Source of the DNA: Burkholderia guangdongensis
GTDB taxonomy: Bacteria > Pseudomonadota > Gammaproteobacteria > Burkholderiales > Burkholderiaceae
DNA length: 64,000 nt
Assembly: GCF_013403875.1 (NCBI RefSeq)
Contig: NZ_JACBNX010000016.1
Coordinates: 62,001-126,000 of the forward strand
Direction of reading: 5' to 3'
Shown here: piece by piece, positions 37,810 to 47,678 of the stretch
Numbering within the stretch: the first letter of the stretch is position 1
Layout of the letters: each line of letters starts with the position of its first letter
The notes under the pieces: generated by a model
What the model saw: only the letters and a program-made list of their open reading frames with translations
Told to the model about the DNA's origin: nothing
The model's database searches: none
Position numbers and translations under genes: made by a program

Positions 37810-37843
37810 ACGCGAGGGGCGCCCGCAAGCGCCCCGTCCGCGT
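37810..37843. terminator. Hairpin after lpdA
   Basis: Stem of GGGGCG/CGCCCC (37816-37821, 37830-37835) extended by ACGCG/CGCGT. It lies about 20 nt downstream of the lpdA stop on the minus strand. No T-run on that strand, so termination strength is uncertain. Confidence 0.4.
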
Positions 37844-37861
37844 TTTGCCTGCCTGTTACCG

Positions 37862-39664
37862 TTACTTCTTCTTCATCGGCGGCAGATCGGTGCAGGTTCC
37901 CTCGAACACCTCGGCGGCCATTCCGATCGACTCGCCGAGCGTCGGGTGCGGATGGATGGTCTTGGCGATGTCTTCCGGATGGCAGCCCATCTCGACCGCG
38001 AGGCACACTTCGCTGATCAGGTCCCCCGCATGCGTGCCGACGATCCCGCCGCCGATCACGCGATGCGTCTCTTCATCGAAGAGCAGCTTCGTGAATCCCT
38101 CGTCCCGACCGTTCGCGATCGCGCGCCCCGACGCCGCCCACGGGAACACCGCCTTGCCGTACTTGATCCCCTCGGCCTTGCACTGGTCCTCGGTTTTGCC
38201 CGCCCACGCGACTTCCGGATCCGTATAGGCGACCGACGGAATCTGCCGCGCATCGAAGTAGGCCTTCTCGCCGTGCGCCGCCTCCGCCGCGACGTGCGCC
38301 TCGTGCACCGCCTTGTGCGCGAGCATCGGCTGCCCGACGATGTCGCCGATCGCGAAGATGTGCGGCACATTCGTGCGCATCTGGTTGTCCACCGGGATGA
38401 AGCCGCGCTCCGTCACCGCGACGCCCGCCGCGTCCGCGCCGATCTTGTTGCCGTTCGGGCTGCGCCCGACCGCGACGAGCACCAGGTCGTAGCGCTGCGC
38501 GTCCGCCGGCGCCTTCTCGCCGTCGAACTTCACGTAGATCCCGTCCTTCCTCGCCTCGGCACCGACCGTCTTCGTCTTCAGCATCACGTTGTCGAAGCGC
38601 TTCGCGTTCATCTTCTCCCAGACCTTCACGAGGTCACGGTCCGCGCCCGCCATCATCCCGTCGAGCATCTCGACCACGTCGATCCGCGCGCCGATCGTCG
38701 AGTAGACCGTCGCCATTTCGAGGCCGATGATCCCGCCGCCGATCACGAGCATCCGCTTCGGTACCGACGCGAGCTCGAGCGCGCCGGTCGAATCGACAAC
38801 GCGTGGATCCTCGGGCATGAACGGCAGCTTCACCGCCTGCGAGCCCGCCGCGATGATCGCCTTCTGGAAGCGCACCACCTTCTTCGCGCCGGTCGTCGCC
38901 TGGCCGTCGCCGTCGGTCACCGCGACCTCGACGTGATACGGATCGAGAAAGCGCCCGACGCCGCGCACGACCTCGACCTTGCGCGCCTTCGCCATCCCGG
39001 CCAGACCGCCGGTCAGCTTCTTGACGACACCTTCCTTGAAGCCGCGCAGCTTGCCGACGTCGATCGCGGGCCGGCCGTATTCGATCCCGTGATGCAGCAG
39101 CGCGGCCGCCTCGTCGATCACGGCCGCCGTGTGCAGCAGCGCCTTCGACGGAATGCAGCCGACGTTCAGGCACACGCCGCCGAGCGTCGCGTAGCGCTCG
39201 ACGAGCACGGTCTTCATCCCGAGATCGGCCGAGCGGAACGCGGCCGAGTAACCGCCCGGGCCCGCGCCGAGCACGAGCATCTCGCATTCGACGTCGACCG
39301 TGCCGGTGTATGAGCCCGCCGGCGCGGGCGCAGTGACGGGCGCGGCGGGCGCGGCAGGGGCCGCCGCCAGTGCGCTTGCCGGTGCGGCCGGCGCGGCAAT
39401 CACCGCATCACCGGCTGCCCCGCCGACCACGTCGAGCACGACGATCGTCGCGCCTTGCGACACCTTGTCGCCGACCTGGATGCGCACCTCGCGGACCGTC
39501 CCCGCGTGCGATGCCGGCACCTCCATCGTTGCCTTGTCCGATTCGAGCGTGACGAGCGGATCCTCGACCTCGATCCGGTCGCCGACCTTGACCAGCACCT
39601 CGATCACCGGCACGTCCGTAAAATCGCCGATGTCCGGCACCTTGACTTCGATCGCGTTAGCCAT
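37862..39664 (-). CDS. lpdA: Dihydrolipoyl dehydrogenase (E3) with N-terminal lipoyl domain
   Basis: 600 aa. Reoxidises dihydrolipoamide of the pyruvate dehydrogenase complex with NAD+. Residues 1-80 are a biotinyl/lipoyl domain with lipoylated Lys in [11 protein letters not shown]. An Ala/Pro linker follows, then FAD motif [13 protein letters not shown], redox disulfide [13 protein letters not shown] (about residue 165), the NAD-binding motif [13 protein letters not shown] and C-terminal His-Glu region HPHPTLGES. Standard E3 is about 475 aa. The extra lipoyl domain is common in betaproteobacterial PDH operons. It lies 10 nt after aceF. Confidence 0.95.
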   Translation of the reverse strand: MANAIEVKVPDIGDFTDVPVIEVLVKVGDRIEVEDPLVTLESDKATMEVPASHAGTVREVRIQVGDKVSQGATIVVLDVVGGAAGDAVIAAPAAPASALAAAPAAPAAPVTAPAPAGSYTGTVDVECEMLVLGAGPGGYSAAFRSADLGMKTVLVERYATLGGVCLNVGCIPSKALLHTAAVIDEAAALLHHGIEYGRPAIDVGKLRGFKEGVVKKLTGGLAGMAKARKVEVVRGVGRFLDPYHVEVAVTDGDGQATTGAKKVVRFQKAIIAAGSQAVKLPFMPEDPRVVDSTGALELASVPKRMLVIGGGIIGLEMATVYSTIGARIDVVEMLDGMMAGADRDLVKVWEKMNAKRFDNVMLKTKTVGAEARKDGIYVKFDGEKAPADAQRYDLVLVAVGRSPNGNKIGADAAGVAVTERGFIPVDNQMRTNVPHIFAIGDIVGQPMLAHKAVHEAHVAAEAAHGEKAYFDARQIPSVAYTDPEVAWAGKTEDQCKAEGIKYGKAVFPWAASGRAIANGRDEGFTKLLFDEETHRVIGGGIVGTHAGDLISEVCLAVEMGCHPEDIAKTIHPHPTLGESIGMAAEVFEGTCTDLPPMKKK

Positions 39665-39674
39665 CGATTTCCCC

Positions 39675-41303
39675 CTAGACGAGCACGCGCCGCAGATCGG
39701 CGAGCAGATTGGCGAAGTAGACGTTGAAGCGCGCGGCGGCCGCGCCGTCGATCACGCGGTGATCCCACGACAGCGACAGCGGCAGCGTGAGCCGCCAGTC
39801 GGACTGCCTGCCGTCGGGCGACACCTGCTTCCAGAACGACTTGCACACGCCGAGGATCGCGACTTCGGGTGCGTTGATGATCGGCGTGAAGTGCGTGCCG
39901 CCGATCCCGCCGAGCGACGAGATCGTGAAGCTGCCGCCCTGCATCTGCTCGGGCTTGAGCTTGCCGTCGCGCGCGAGCTTCGCGAGTTCGCCCATCTCCT
40001 GGCCGATCTGGATCACGCCCTTCTTGTCGGCGTCGCGGATCACCGGCACCACGAGGCCGTTCGGCGTGTCGGCCGCGAAGCCGATGTGGTAGTACTGCTT
40101 GAGCACGAGGTTGTCGCCGTCGAGCGACGCGTTGAACTCGGGGAACTTCTTCAGCGCGAACACCGACGCCTTGATCAGGAACGCGAGCATCGACAGCTTG
40201 ACGCCGGCCTTCTCGTGCTCCTTGTTCAACTGCACGCGGAACGCCTCGAGGTCGGTGATGTCGGCCTCGTCGTGGTTCGTCACGTGCGGGATCATCACCC
40301 AGTTGCGGTGCAGGTTCGCGCCGGAGATCTTCTTGATCCGCGACAGCGGCTTCGCCTCGATCGGGCCGAACTTCGTGAAGTCGACCTTCGGCCACGGCAG
40401 CAGGTCGAGGCCGGCGCCGCCGGCCGACGCGGCCGCGGGCTTCGCCGCTGCCGCCGCGCCGCCGCCTTTCGCGAACGCGTCGACGTCCGCCTTCGTGATG
40501 CGGCCGTGCTCGCCGCTGCCCTTGACCTTGCCGAGATCGACGCTCAGCTCGCGCGCGAGCTTGCGCACCGCCGGGCTCGCGTACGCGAGGCGGAACGCGG
40601 CTTCGTCGATCGCACCGGCGGGCGCGGCCGCTGCGGCCGCTGTGCTCGGTGCAGCGGGGGCGGTGGCCGCCTCCGGGGAGGGCGCGGCCGCAGCGGGTGC
40701 CGCGGCGGGCGAGGGCGCCGCGCTCGCCGCGCCGTCGCCCGTCTCGAGCGTCAGGATCACGGTGCCCTGCGACACCGCATCGCCGATCTTGACCTTCAGC
40801 TCGCGCACCACGCCGCCGAGCGGCGCGGGCACGTCCATCGTCGCCTTGTCGGATTCGAGCGTGACGAGCGCGTCCTCGGCTTTCACGACGTCGCCCGGCT
40901 TGACCAGCACCTCGATCACCGGCACGTCGGTGTAGTCGCCGATGTCCGGCACGCGCACCTCGGCGATGCCCCCGGGCGCGCTGACCGCGGCCGGCGGCGG
41001 CACGACCGACGGCATCGACGGGGCCGGCGCCGCCGGCTCGACGCCGTTGTGCGTCGCGGCCGCCGCGCTTTCGAGCAGCAGGATCAGCGTGCCCTGCGAA
41101 ACGGTGTCGCCGACCTGGATCTTCAGTTCCTTCACGACGCCGGCCGACGACGACGGCACCTCCATCGTCGCCTTGTCGGATTCGAGCGTGACGAGCGCGT
41201 CTTCTGCCGCGATCACGTCGCCGGGCTTGACGAGGATCTCGATCACCGGCACATCGGTGAAGTCGCCGATGTCCGGCACGCGGATTTCATTGATTGTCGA
41301 CAT
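39675..41303 (-). CDS. aceF: Dihydrolipoyllysine acetyltransferase (PDH E2)
   Basis: 542 aa. Two lipoyl domains (each with SDKATM around the Lys, residues about 10-80 and 118-195) joined by Ala/Pro linkers, a peripheral subunit-binding domain ([15 protein letters not shown], with [12 protein letters not shown]) and a catalytic acyltransferase domain ending in [13 protein letters not shown]. Transfers the acetyl group from lipoamide to CoA. It lies 96 bp downstream of aceE. Confidence 0.95.
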   Translation of the reverse strand: MSTINEIRVPDIGDFTDVPVIEILVKPGDVIAAEDALVTLESDKATMEVPSSSAGVVKELKIQVGDTVSQGTLILLLESAAAATHNGVEPAAPAPSMPSVVPPPAAVSAPGGIAEVRVPDIGDYTDVPVIEVLVKPGDVVKAEDALVTLESDKATMDVPAPLGGVVRELKVKIGDAVSQGTVILTLETGDGAASAAPSPAAAPAAAAPSPEAATAPAAPSTAAAAAAPAGAIDEAAFRLAYASPAVRKLARELSVDLGKVKGSGEHGRITKADVDAFAKGGGAAAAAKPAAASAGGAGLDLLPWPKVDFTKFGPIEAKPLSRIKKISGANLHRNWVMIPHVTNHDEADITDLEAFRVQLNKEHEKAGVKLSMLAFLIKASVFALKKFPEFNASLDGDNLVLKQYYHIGFAADTPNGLVVPVIRDADKKGVIQIGQEMGELAKLARDGKLKPEQMQGGSFTISSLGGIGGTHFTPIINAPEVAILGVCKSFWKQVSPDGRQSDWRLTLPLSLSWDHRVIDGAAAARFNVYFANLLADLRRVLV

Positions 41304-41399
41304 GTCTTCCCCATGAACACTTCGGTGCCGGTGCGCCGGCCGGCCGCCAACGCGGCCGTGCTCGACGCACCGGGCGGATTGCGAACGGGCGCGGCCGCG

Positions 41400-44066
41400 T
41401 CAGACCGTCCACGGATCGGGACGCTCGGCGTTCAGGCCGTACTTGCGGATCGCCTCCTCGACGAGCTCGGGCTTCACCGTGCCGTCGTCCGCGAGCGCCT
41501 TCAGCGCGGCCGCCGCGACGTAGTAGCGGTTGACCTCGAAGAACTCGCGCAGCTTCACGCGGTAGTCGCTGCGCCCGAAGCCGTCGGTGCCGAGCGTCAC
41601 GTAGCGGCGCGGCACGTGCTCGCGGATCTGGTCCGCGTAGTTGCGCATGTAGTCGGTCGACGCGACGACCGGCCCCGCATGGCCGTCCAGGCAGGTCTCG
41701 ACGTACGACTGGCGGCGCGGCTGCGTCGGATGCAGCAGGTTCCAGCGCTCGGCGCTCATCCCGTCGCGGCGCAGCTCGTTGAAGCTCGTCACGCTCCAGA
41801 TGTCGGCGACGACGCCGAAGTCGTCGCGCAGCAGGTCGGCCGCCGCGATCACCTCGCGCAGGATCGTGCCGGAGCCCATCAGCTGCACGCGCGGCGCGTT
41901 CTTCGTCTTGGCCTTGCCGCCGTCGCGGAACAGGTACATTCCCTTGACGATCCCTTCCTCGGCGCCTTCCGGCATCGCCGGCTGCCGGTAGTTCTCGTTC
42001 ATCAGGGTCACGTAGTAATAGACGTCCTCCTGCTCCTGCAGCATGCGCCGCATGCCGTCGCGGATGATCACGATCACCTCGTACGCGAACGTCGGGTCGT
42101 ACGACACGCAGTTCGGAATCGTCGACGCGAGGATGTGGCTGTGGCCGTCCTCGTGCTGCAGGCCTTCGCCGTTCAGCGTGGTGCGGCCCGCGGTGCCGCC
42201 GAGCAGGAAGCCGCGCGAGCGCATGTCGCCGGCCGCCCACGCGAGATCGCCGACCCGTTGCAGGCCGAACATCGAGTAATAGATGTAGAACGGGATCATC
42301 GGCACGTCGTTGGTGCTGTACGACGTCGCGGCCGCGATCCACGAGCACATCGCGCCGGCCTCGTTGATCCCTTCCTGCAGCACCTGGCCGGATTTGTCCT
42401 CGCGGTAGTACATCAGCTGGTCCGCATCCTGCGGCTTGTACAACTGGCCGACCGCCGAGTAGATGCCGAGCTGGCGGAACATCCCCTCCATCCCGAACGT
42501 GCGCGATTCGTCCGGCACGATCGGCACCACGTGCTTGCCGATCTGCTTGTCGCGCACGAGCGTGCCGAGCATCTGCACGAACGCCATCGTGGTCGAGATC
42601 TCGCGCTCGCCGGAATCCTTCAGCAGGCGCTCGAACGTGGACAGCGGTGGCACCTCGAGCGACGTCGACTTGCGGCGACGCTGCGGCAGGTAGCCGCCGA
42701 GCGCTTCGCGGTGGCGGCGCAGGTACTGCATTTCCTCGCTGTCGTCGGCGAAGCGAATGAACGGCATCTCGTCGAGCTGATCGTCGGCGATCGGGATCTG
42801 GAAGCGGTCACGGAACTGCTTCAGCGAATCGTCCGTCATCTTCTTGGCCTGGTGCGCGATCATCTGGCCTTCGCCGGATTCGCCCATCCCGTAGCCCTTG
42901 ACGGTCTTCGCGAGAATCACGGTCGGCTGGCCGCGATGCTTGACCGCCGCCGCGTACGCGGCGAACACCTTCGCGGGGTCGTGGCCGCCGCGGTTCAGGC
43001 GCCAGATGTCATCGTCGCTCATGTCGGCGACGAGTTCTTTCAGTTCGGGATACTTGCCGAAGAAGTGCTCACGCACGTACGCGCCGTTCTTGGACTTGAA
43101 GTCCTGATACTCGCCGTCGACGCATTCCTCCATGCGCTTGAGCAACAGGCCGGTCTTGTCCTTCGCGAGCAGGCGGTCCCAGCCGCCGCCCCAGACGACC
43201 TTGACCACGTTCCAGCCGGCGCCGCGAAACACCGATTCGAGTTCCTGAATGATCTTGCCGTTGCCGCGCACCGGGCCGTCGAGACGCTGCAGGTTGCAGT
43301 TGATCACGAACACGAGGTTGTCGAGCTTCTCGCGGCCGGCGAGCGAGATCGCGCCGAGCGATTCGGGCTCGTCGCATTCGCCGTCGCCGAGGAAGCCCCA
43401 CACCTTGCGGCCGTCGGTCTTCGCGAGGCCGCGGCCTTCGAGGTACTTGAGGAAGCGCGCCTGATAGATCGCCATCAGCGGGCCGAGGCCCATCGACACG
43501 GTCGGGAACTGCCAGAAGTCGGGCATCAGCCACGGGTGCGGATACGACGAGATGCCCTTGCCGTCGGCTTCCTGGCGGTAGTTGAGCAACTGCTGCTCGG
43601 TGAGGCGGCCTTCGATGAATGCGCGTGCGTAGATGCCGGGCGACACGTGGCCCTGCACGTAGACGAGGTCGCCGCCGTGCTGCGCGGACGGCGCGTGCCA
43701 GAAGTGGCCGAGGCCGATGTCGTACAGCAGCGCGGACGACTGGAAGCTGGCGATGTGGCCGCCGAGCTCGGACGATGCCTTGTTCGCGCGCAGGATGATC
43801 GCGACGGCGTTCCAGCGGATCGCGGAGCGGATCTTGTGCTCGATCGCGCGGTTGCCGGAGGAGGGGGCCTCGAGCTCGGGCGGGATCGTGTTGCAGTAGG
43901 CGGTGGTCAGCGTCGACGGCATGTACGCGCCGACCCGGCGCGCGTCCTGCACGAGCCGCTCGACCAGATAGTTCGCGCGATCGTGGCCGCGGTGCTGCTG
44001 AACGGCCCGCAGCGCGTCGAGCCATTCCGTGGTCTCCAGAGGATCCTTGTCGGGCATTGCTTCCAT
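41400..44066 (-). CDS. aceE: Pyruvate dehydrogenase E1, homodimeric type
   Basis: 888 aa. TPP-dependent decarboxylase of pyruvate. The TPP motif GDGECDEP ... VINCNLQRL lies near residues 228-262, and the homodimeric E1 signatures (HEDGHSHILA, GFGRSDYRVKLREFFEV) are present. AAGGAG stands 10 nt before the ATG. Together with aceF and lpdA it forms a complete minus-strand PDH operon. Burkholderia genomes often contain more than one E1 gene. Whether this is the main or accessory copy cannot be told here. Confidence 0.95.
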   Translation of the reverse strand: MEAMPDKDPLETTEWLDALRAVQQHRGHDRANYLVERLVQDARRVGAYMPSTLTTAYCNTIPPELEAPSSGNRAIEHKIRSAIRWNAVAIILRANKASSELGGHIASFQSSALLYDIGLGHFWHAPSAQHGGDLVYVQGHVSPGIYARAFIEGRLTEQQLLNYRQEADGKGISSYPHPWLMPDFWQFPTVSMGLGPLMAIYQARFLKYLEGRGLAKTDGRKVWGFLGDGECDEPESLGAISLAGREKLDNLVFVINCNLQRLDGPVRGNGKIIQELESVFRGAGWNVVKVVWGGGWDRLLAKDKTGLLLKRMEECVDGEYQDFKSKNGAYVREHFFGKYPELKELVADMSDDDIWRLNRGGHDPAKVFAAYAAAVKHRGQPTVILAKTVKGYGMGESGEGQMIAHQAKKMTDDSLKQFRDRFQIPIADDQLDEMPFIRFADDSEEMQYLRRHREALGGYLPQRRRKSTSLEVPPLSTFERLLKDSGEREISTTMAFVQMLGTLVRDKQIGKHVVPIVPDESRTFGMEGMFRQLGIYSAVGQLYKPQDADQLMYYREDKSGQVLQEGINEAGAMCSWIAAATSYSTNDVPMIPFYIYYSMFGLQRVGDLAWAAGDMRSRGFLLGGTAGRTTLNGEGLQHEDGHSHILASTIPNCVSYDPTFAYEVIVIIRDGMRRMLQEQEDVYYYVTLMNENYRQPAMPEGAEEGIVKGMYLFRDGGKAKTKNAPRVQLMGSGTILREVIAAADLLRDDFGVVADIWSVTSFNELRRDGMSAERWNLLHPTQPRRQSYVETCLDGHAGPVVASTDYMRNYADQIREHVPRRYVTLGTDGFGRSDYRVKLREFFEVNRYYVAAAALKALADDGTVKPELVEEAIRKYGLNAERPDPWTV

Positions 44067-44102
44067 GGGTGTCTCACTCCTTGCTCTGATCTGGATAATG
44101 AC

Positions 44103-44124
44103 GCTCTTCCTGTTCCGGAAGAGC
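44103..44124. promoter_or_regulatory. Inverted repeat between uraD and aceE
   Basis: GCTCTTCC-N6-GGAAGAGC (44103-44110, 44117-44124), 37-58 bp upstream of the aceE start. It may be an operator of the PDH operon or a weak terminator for the urate operon. There is no U-run. Confidence 0.4.
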
Positions 44125-44183
44125 CGAAACCACTTCGAATAGAGATCCTGAATACCGGTTCTGGACGCCGCTCGCCGGCGACG

Positions 44184-44699
44184 TCACGCGGTAATCAGCT
44201 CGTCGAGCCTGAAGCGCGCGATCCGGTAGATCTCGTCGAGACTGGCGCGCAACTCGTCGGCACGGTTGTTGTTCAGGCGCGATTCGAAGTTCGCGATGAT
44301 GCCGTGACGGTCGTAGCCGCGCACCGCGAGGATGAACGGAAAGCCGAACTTGTCGCGATACTCGGCATTCAGGCGCTGCAGCTTGTCGAATTCTTCCTGC
44401 GTGCATTGATCGAGCCCCGCGCCGCTCTGCTCGCGGGTCGACTCGGCGGTCAACTCGCCGCGCACCGCCGCCTTGCCCGCGAGTTCCGGGTGGGCGTTGA
44501 TCAACGTGAGTTGCCGCGAGATGCCGGCCGCTTCCACCGTCTCCGACATCGAGCGATGCAGCGCGTCGATGCTCGCATAGGGGCGCCGGTTGGCCGCACT
44601 CTCCGCCACCCAGGGCGAGTGCTCGAAAATGCCCGCCAGCGTCGCGACAAACGCGTCGACGGCCATCGTATTCAGTTCGCTCAACGTGCATTGCTTCAT
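44184..44699 (-). CDS. uraD: OHCU decarboxylase
   Basis: 171 aa. Converts 2-oxo-4-hydroxy-4-carboxy-5-ureidoimidazoline to (S)-allantoin, the last step of uricolysis. The catalytic His is in LINAHPELAGKAA (about residue 68), with SGAGLDQ and the substrate-binding region FPFILAVRGY. The start at 44699 follows AAGAGA. A longer in-frame start at 44786 would run a basic leader into the upstream gene. Preceded on the same strand by puuD and uraH. Confidence 0.93.
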   Translation of the reverse strand: MKQCTLSELNTMAVDAFVATLAGIFEHSPWVAESAANRRPYASIDALHRSMSETVEAAGISRQLTLINAHPELAGKAAVRGELTAESTREQSGAGLDQCTQEEFDKLQRLNAEYRDKFGFPFILAVRGYDRHGIIANFESRLNNNRADELRASLDEIYRIARFRLDELITA

Positions 44700-44795
44700 G
44701 TTCGTGTCTCTTCGTCTCGTCTCAACCGATCGGCGCGGGAGCGGCGCACATTGCGAGGATGGCCCCGCTCCCGGCTCCGGGCGCACCCGGCCGCG

Positions 44796-45989
44796 TTATT
44801 TCGCGGCGCCGCCCTCGAACCACGCGGCGATCTTCTTGCGCTCGTCGTCCGTGATGTGCGTGACGTTGCCGAGCGGCATCGCTTTCAGCGTCACCGCTTG
44901 CTGATAGATGCGCTGCGCGTTCTGCGAGATCTCGTCCGGCGTATCGAGCAGCACGCCGGCGGGGGCGCTGCCCATCAGCGTCGGGTGCGCGGAGTGGCAC
45001 TGGACGCAGCGCTGCTGCAGCACGGGCGCGACGTCGGCGACCGTGAGCTTCGGTGCGTTCGCGGCCTGCGCTTCGGACGCCATCGGCTTCGGTAGCGTCC
45101 AGACCAGTGCGCCGAACATCATCGCGACGCCGACGAGCGGCAGATACCACAGCACCTGGCCGCGGTGGCGCATCACGAAGAACTGGCGGATCAGCGCGCC
45201 GGCCACCATGATCATCACGAGCACCGCCCAGTTGTACTTGTTCGTGTACGTCATCGCGTAGTGGTTCGACAGCATCGCGAACACGACTGGCAGCGTGAAG
45301 TACGTGTTGTGCACCGAGCGCTGCTTGCCGCGCTTGCCGTAGATCGGGTTCGGCTCTTCACCCTTCAGCATCGCATCGACCATCTTGCGCTGGCCGGGGA
45401 TGATCACGAAGAACACGTTCGCGGACATGATCGTCGCGAGCATCGCGCCCATGATCAGGTACGCGGCGCGGCCCGAGAAAATATGGCACGCAAGGAACGC
45501 GGCGATCAGCACGTAGACGGCGACGCAGATGCCAAGCACCCGGTCGTTCGTGCCGAGCGTGCGGCACAGCGTGTCGTACACGATCCAGCCGGCGGCGAGG
45601 AAGCCGAGCGCGGCGGCGACGGCGACCACGGGGCCCATGTCGAGCACGTTCGTATCGATCAGGTAGGTGTTCGGCGAGAACAGGTACAGCACCGTGAAGA
45701 GCGCGAAGCCGGACATCCAGGTCGTATACGACGGCCACTTCGACCAGTGCAGGTCGTCCGGCATTTCAGGCGGCGCGACCGTGTACTTCTGCATGTTGTA
45801 GAAGCCGCCGCCGTGCACGTGCCACAGCTCGCCGAACACGCCGCGCTTGCGCTGGTTCGCGTCGGTCGGCGGTTTCAGACTATTGTCCAGGGCGACGAAA
45901 TAGAACGATTCGCCGATCCACGCGATCGCCGCGATGACGTGAAGCCAGCGAATCGCGAGATTCAGCCAGTCGGTGATAAAGCCTTCCAT
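44796..45989 (-). CDS. puuD: Membrane urate hydroxylase PuuD with cytochrome c domain
   Basis: 397 aa. Eight or so transmembrane helices (start WLNLAIRWLHVIAAIAWIG, with LWHVHGGGFYNMQKY) followed by a C-terminal cytochrome c domain with heme motif CVQCH (about residue 327) and a distal Met in KAMPLGNVTH. This is the membrane-bound urate oxidase that makes 5-hydroxyisourate and passes electrons to the respiratory chain, rather than soluble uricase with O2. The start at 45989 has GGAGGCG upstream, and the long ORF extension lacks membrane character. Confidence 0.92.
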   Translation of the reverse strand: MEGFITDWLNLAIRWLHVIAAIAWIGESFYFVALDNSLKPPTDANQRKRGVFGELWHVHGGGFYNMQKYTVAPPEMPDDLHWSKWPSYTTWMSGFALFTVLYLFSPNTYLIDTNVLDMGPVVAVAAALGFLAAGWIVYDTLCRTLGTNDRVLGICVAVYVLIAAFLACHIFSGRAAYLIMGAMLATIMSANVFFVIIPGQRKMVDAMLKGEEPNPIYGKRGKQRSVHNTYFTLPVVFAMLSNHYAMTYTNKYNWAVLVMIMVAGALIRQFFVMRHRGQVLWYLPLVGVAMMFGALVWTLPKPMASEAQAANAPKLTVADVAPVLQQRCVQCHSAHPTLMGSAPAGVLLDTPDEISQNAQRIYQQAVTLKAMPLGNVTHITDDERKKIAAWFEGGAAK

Positions 45990-46092
45990 GAAACGCCTCC
46001 GCTTCGTAAGCGCAAAACACACAATGGCCTGTCGATGTGCGGCCACGGCCGTCGTGCCGACGCCGTGGCCGCGGTGAATGTCGATGCTTCGG

Positions 46093-46446
46093 TCAGCTGC
46101 CGCGATACGTGCTGTACGACCACGGCGACACCAGCAGCGGCACGTGATAGTGCGCGGCCGCATCCGAGACGCCGAAGCGCAGCACGACGCGGTCGACGAA
46201 ACGCGGCTGCGGCACCTTCACGCCGCGCGTGGCGAAATAGTTGCCGACGTGGAACACGAGCTCGTACTCGCCGGTGACGAGCGCATCGCCTTCGAGCAGC
46301 GGCGCGTCGCAGCGGCCGTCGTCGTTCGTGGTGGTGGTTTTCAGTGCGCGGCGGCTGTCGCCGGTGACGGCGAACAGTTCGATCCTGATGTCCGCGCCGG
46401 GACAGCCGTTGGCGGTGTCTAGCACATGGGTGGTGAGCTTGCCCAT
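46093..46446 (-). CDS. uraH: 5-hydroxyisourate hydrolase (transthyretin-like)
   Basis: 117 aa. Opens 5-hydroxyisourate to OHCU. N-terminal motif LTTHVLDTANG with catalytic His, RVVLRF in the middle, and the C-terminal tetrapeptide YRGS that distinguishes HIU hydrolases from transthyretin. It has no signal peptide. It lies about 100 bp upstream of puuD, same direction. Confidence 0.95.
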   Translation of the reverse strand: MGKLTTHVLDTANGCPGADIRIELFAVTGDSRRALKTTTTNDDGRCDAPLLEGDALVTGEYELVFHVGNYFATRGVKVPQPRFVDRVVLRFGVSDAAAHYHVPLLVSPWSYSTYRGS

Positions 46447-46533
46447 CTGGAATGTTCCTCAGGTTGAAAGTGAAGCGTTCTCGGCGATCCGGCCGGAATG
46501 CACGGGTGAATGAGCTCGGTAATGCGGCAGTCG

Positions 46534-47550
46534 TTACCTGGCCGCCGACGGCTTGAGCGCGGTCTCGTGGACGCGCGCGTGAGCGGGCGGCACGCATTCG
46601 CGGGTGTCGCGCGGCTGCGCCGGCGGCTTGATCAGCATGCTGACCGTATCCGATACGAGGTTGCGCAGCCAGCGTACGTCGTCGGAGTAATGGCAGCGTT
46701 CGTGCCAGAGCTGGTAATAGCGCATCGGCGGAAAATCGAGCGGCGCCGGCAGCACCGCCAGCGGCATCGCCTTCGCGAAGTGATCGGCGAAAATGCGCGT
46801 CGTCGTGAAGATCAGGTCGGACTGGATCAGCGCGTACGGCACCAGCGTGAAATACGGCAGCGTGACGACCACGTGGCGCTTCATGCGTTCGCGCGACAGG
46901 CGGATGTCGATCGTGCCGCGCTGGCCGACCGAATCGGCGGGGGGCGCGACGTGCGATGCGCTCAGATACTGCTCGAGCGTCAGGTAGCCGCTCTTCGCGT
47001 GGCGATGGGTGTTGCTGACCAGGCAGACGACCTGATCGACGAACAGGTTCGACAGATGCAGTTGCTCCGGCGGCTCCGGCCAATTGCCGATCACGACGTC
47101 GAGCGTGCCTTCTTCCAGCGCCTGCTCGTAGTCGAACGACGGCCCGAGCGATTGAAACTCGAGCGTCGCGCGCGGCGCGGCTTTTCGGAAGCGCTCGATG
47201 ATCGTCGGCATGAACAGTACGTTCACATAGTCGGGGCAGCCGATCCGGAAACAGCGGACCGACGTCGCCGGATCGAAGTCGCGCTGCTGAACGCGAATGC
47301 GCTCGATCTCGCGCAGCGCGATTCGCGTCGGCTCGATCAGGCGCAGCGCATATTCGGTCGGAATCAATCTGCCTTTGCCGCGAACGAGCAGCGGATCGTC
47401 GGTCAGCTCGCGCAACTTGCGCAGCGCGACGCTGATCGCGGGCTGCGATTGATCCAGCTTGACGGCCGTGCGCTTAACGCTGCATTCAGCCAACAGGGTG
47501 TGCAGAACACGCAGCAGGTACGTGTCTATCACTGAGCGTTGTTGAGTCAT
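46534..47550 (-). CDS. LysR-type regulator, probably of the urate operon
   Basis: 338 aa. N-terminal winged helix (VKRTAVKLDQSQPAISVALRK) and LysR co-inducer domain (residues about 95-300), plus a Pro/Arg-rich tail of about 30 residues. The start at 47550 puts the usual short lead before the helix. Location directly upstream of uraH-puuD-uraD on the same strand suggests control of urate catabolism. The ribosome site is weak. Confidence 0.85.
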   Translation of the reverse strand: MTQQRSVIDTYLLRVLHTLLAECSVKRTAVKLDQSQPAISVALRKLRELTDDPLLVRGKGRLIPTEYALRLIEPTRIALREIERIRVQQRDFDPATSVRCFRIGCPDYVNVLFMPTIIERFRKAAPRATLEFQSLGPSFDYEQALEEGTLDVVIGNWPEPPEQLHLSNLFVDQVVCLVSNTHRHAKSGYLTLEQYLSASHVAPPADSVGQRGTIDIRLSRERMKRHVVVTLPYFTLVPYALIQSDLIFTTTRIFADHFAKAMPLAVLPAPLDFPPMRYYQLWHERCHYSDDVRWLRNLVSDTVSMLIKPPAQPRDTRECVPPAHARVHETALKPSAAR

Positions 47551-47606
47551 GTCTTTACCCAAACAGATCAAACAGCCGGGTGGATTCCGAGCAACGTGCA
47601 CGCTCT

Positions 47607-47651
47607 ATCGGGAATCCGGTAAAAAATTTGACATGCTAAGGATCGGGAATC
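47607..47651. promoter_or_regulatory. ATCGGGAATC direct repeats upstream of LysR gene
   Basis: Two perfect 10-mers (47607-47616 and 47642-47651) 35 nt apart, with an inverted partial copy GGATTCCGA near 47582. Possible autoregulatory LysR sites in the 128-bp gap. Confidence 0.3.
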
Positions 47652-47678
47652 GATTCAGGGACGCTCAGACATCCTTGC

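Noticed and set aside
39300..45095. 1931-codon open frame on the plus strand opposite the PDH/urate genes
   Set aside because: It is the antisense image of aceE, aceF, lpdA and uraD; GC3-rich genes leave long open antisense frames. Composition (His/Arg/Asp/Val rich) has no domain signature.
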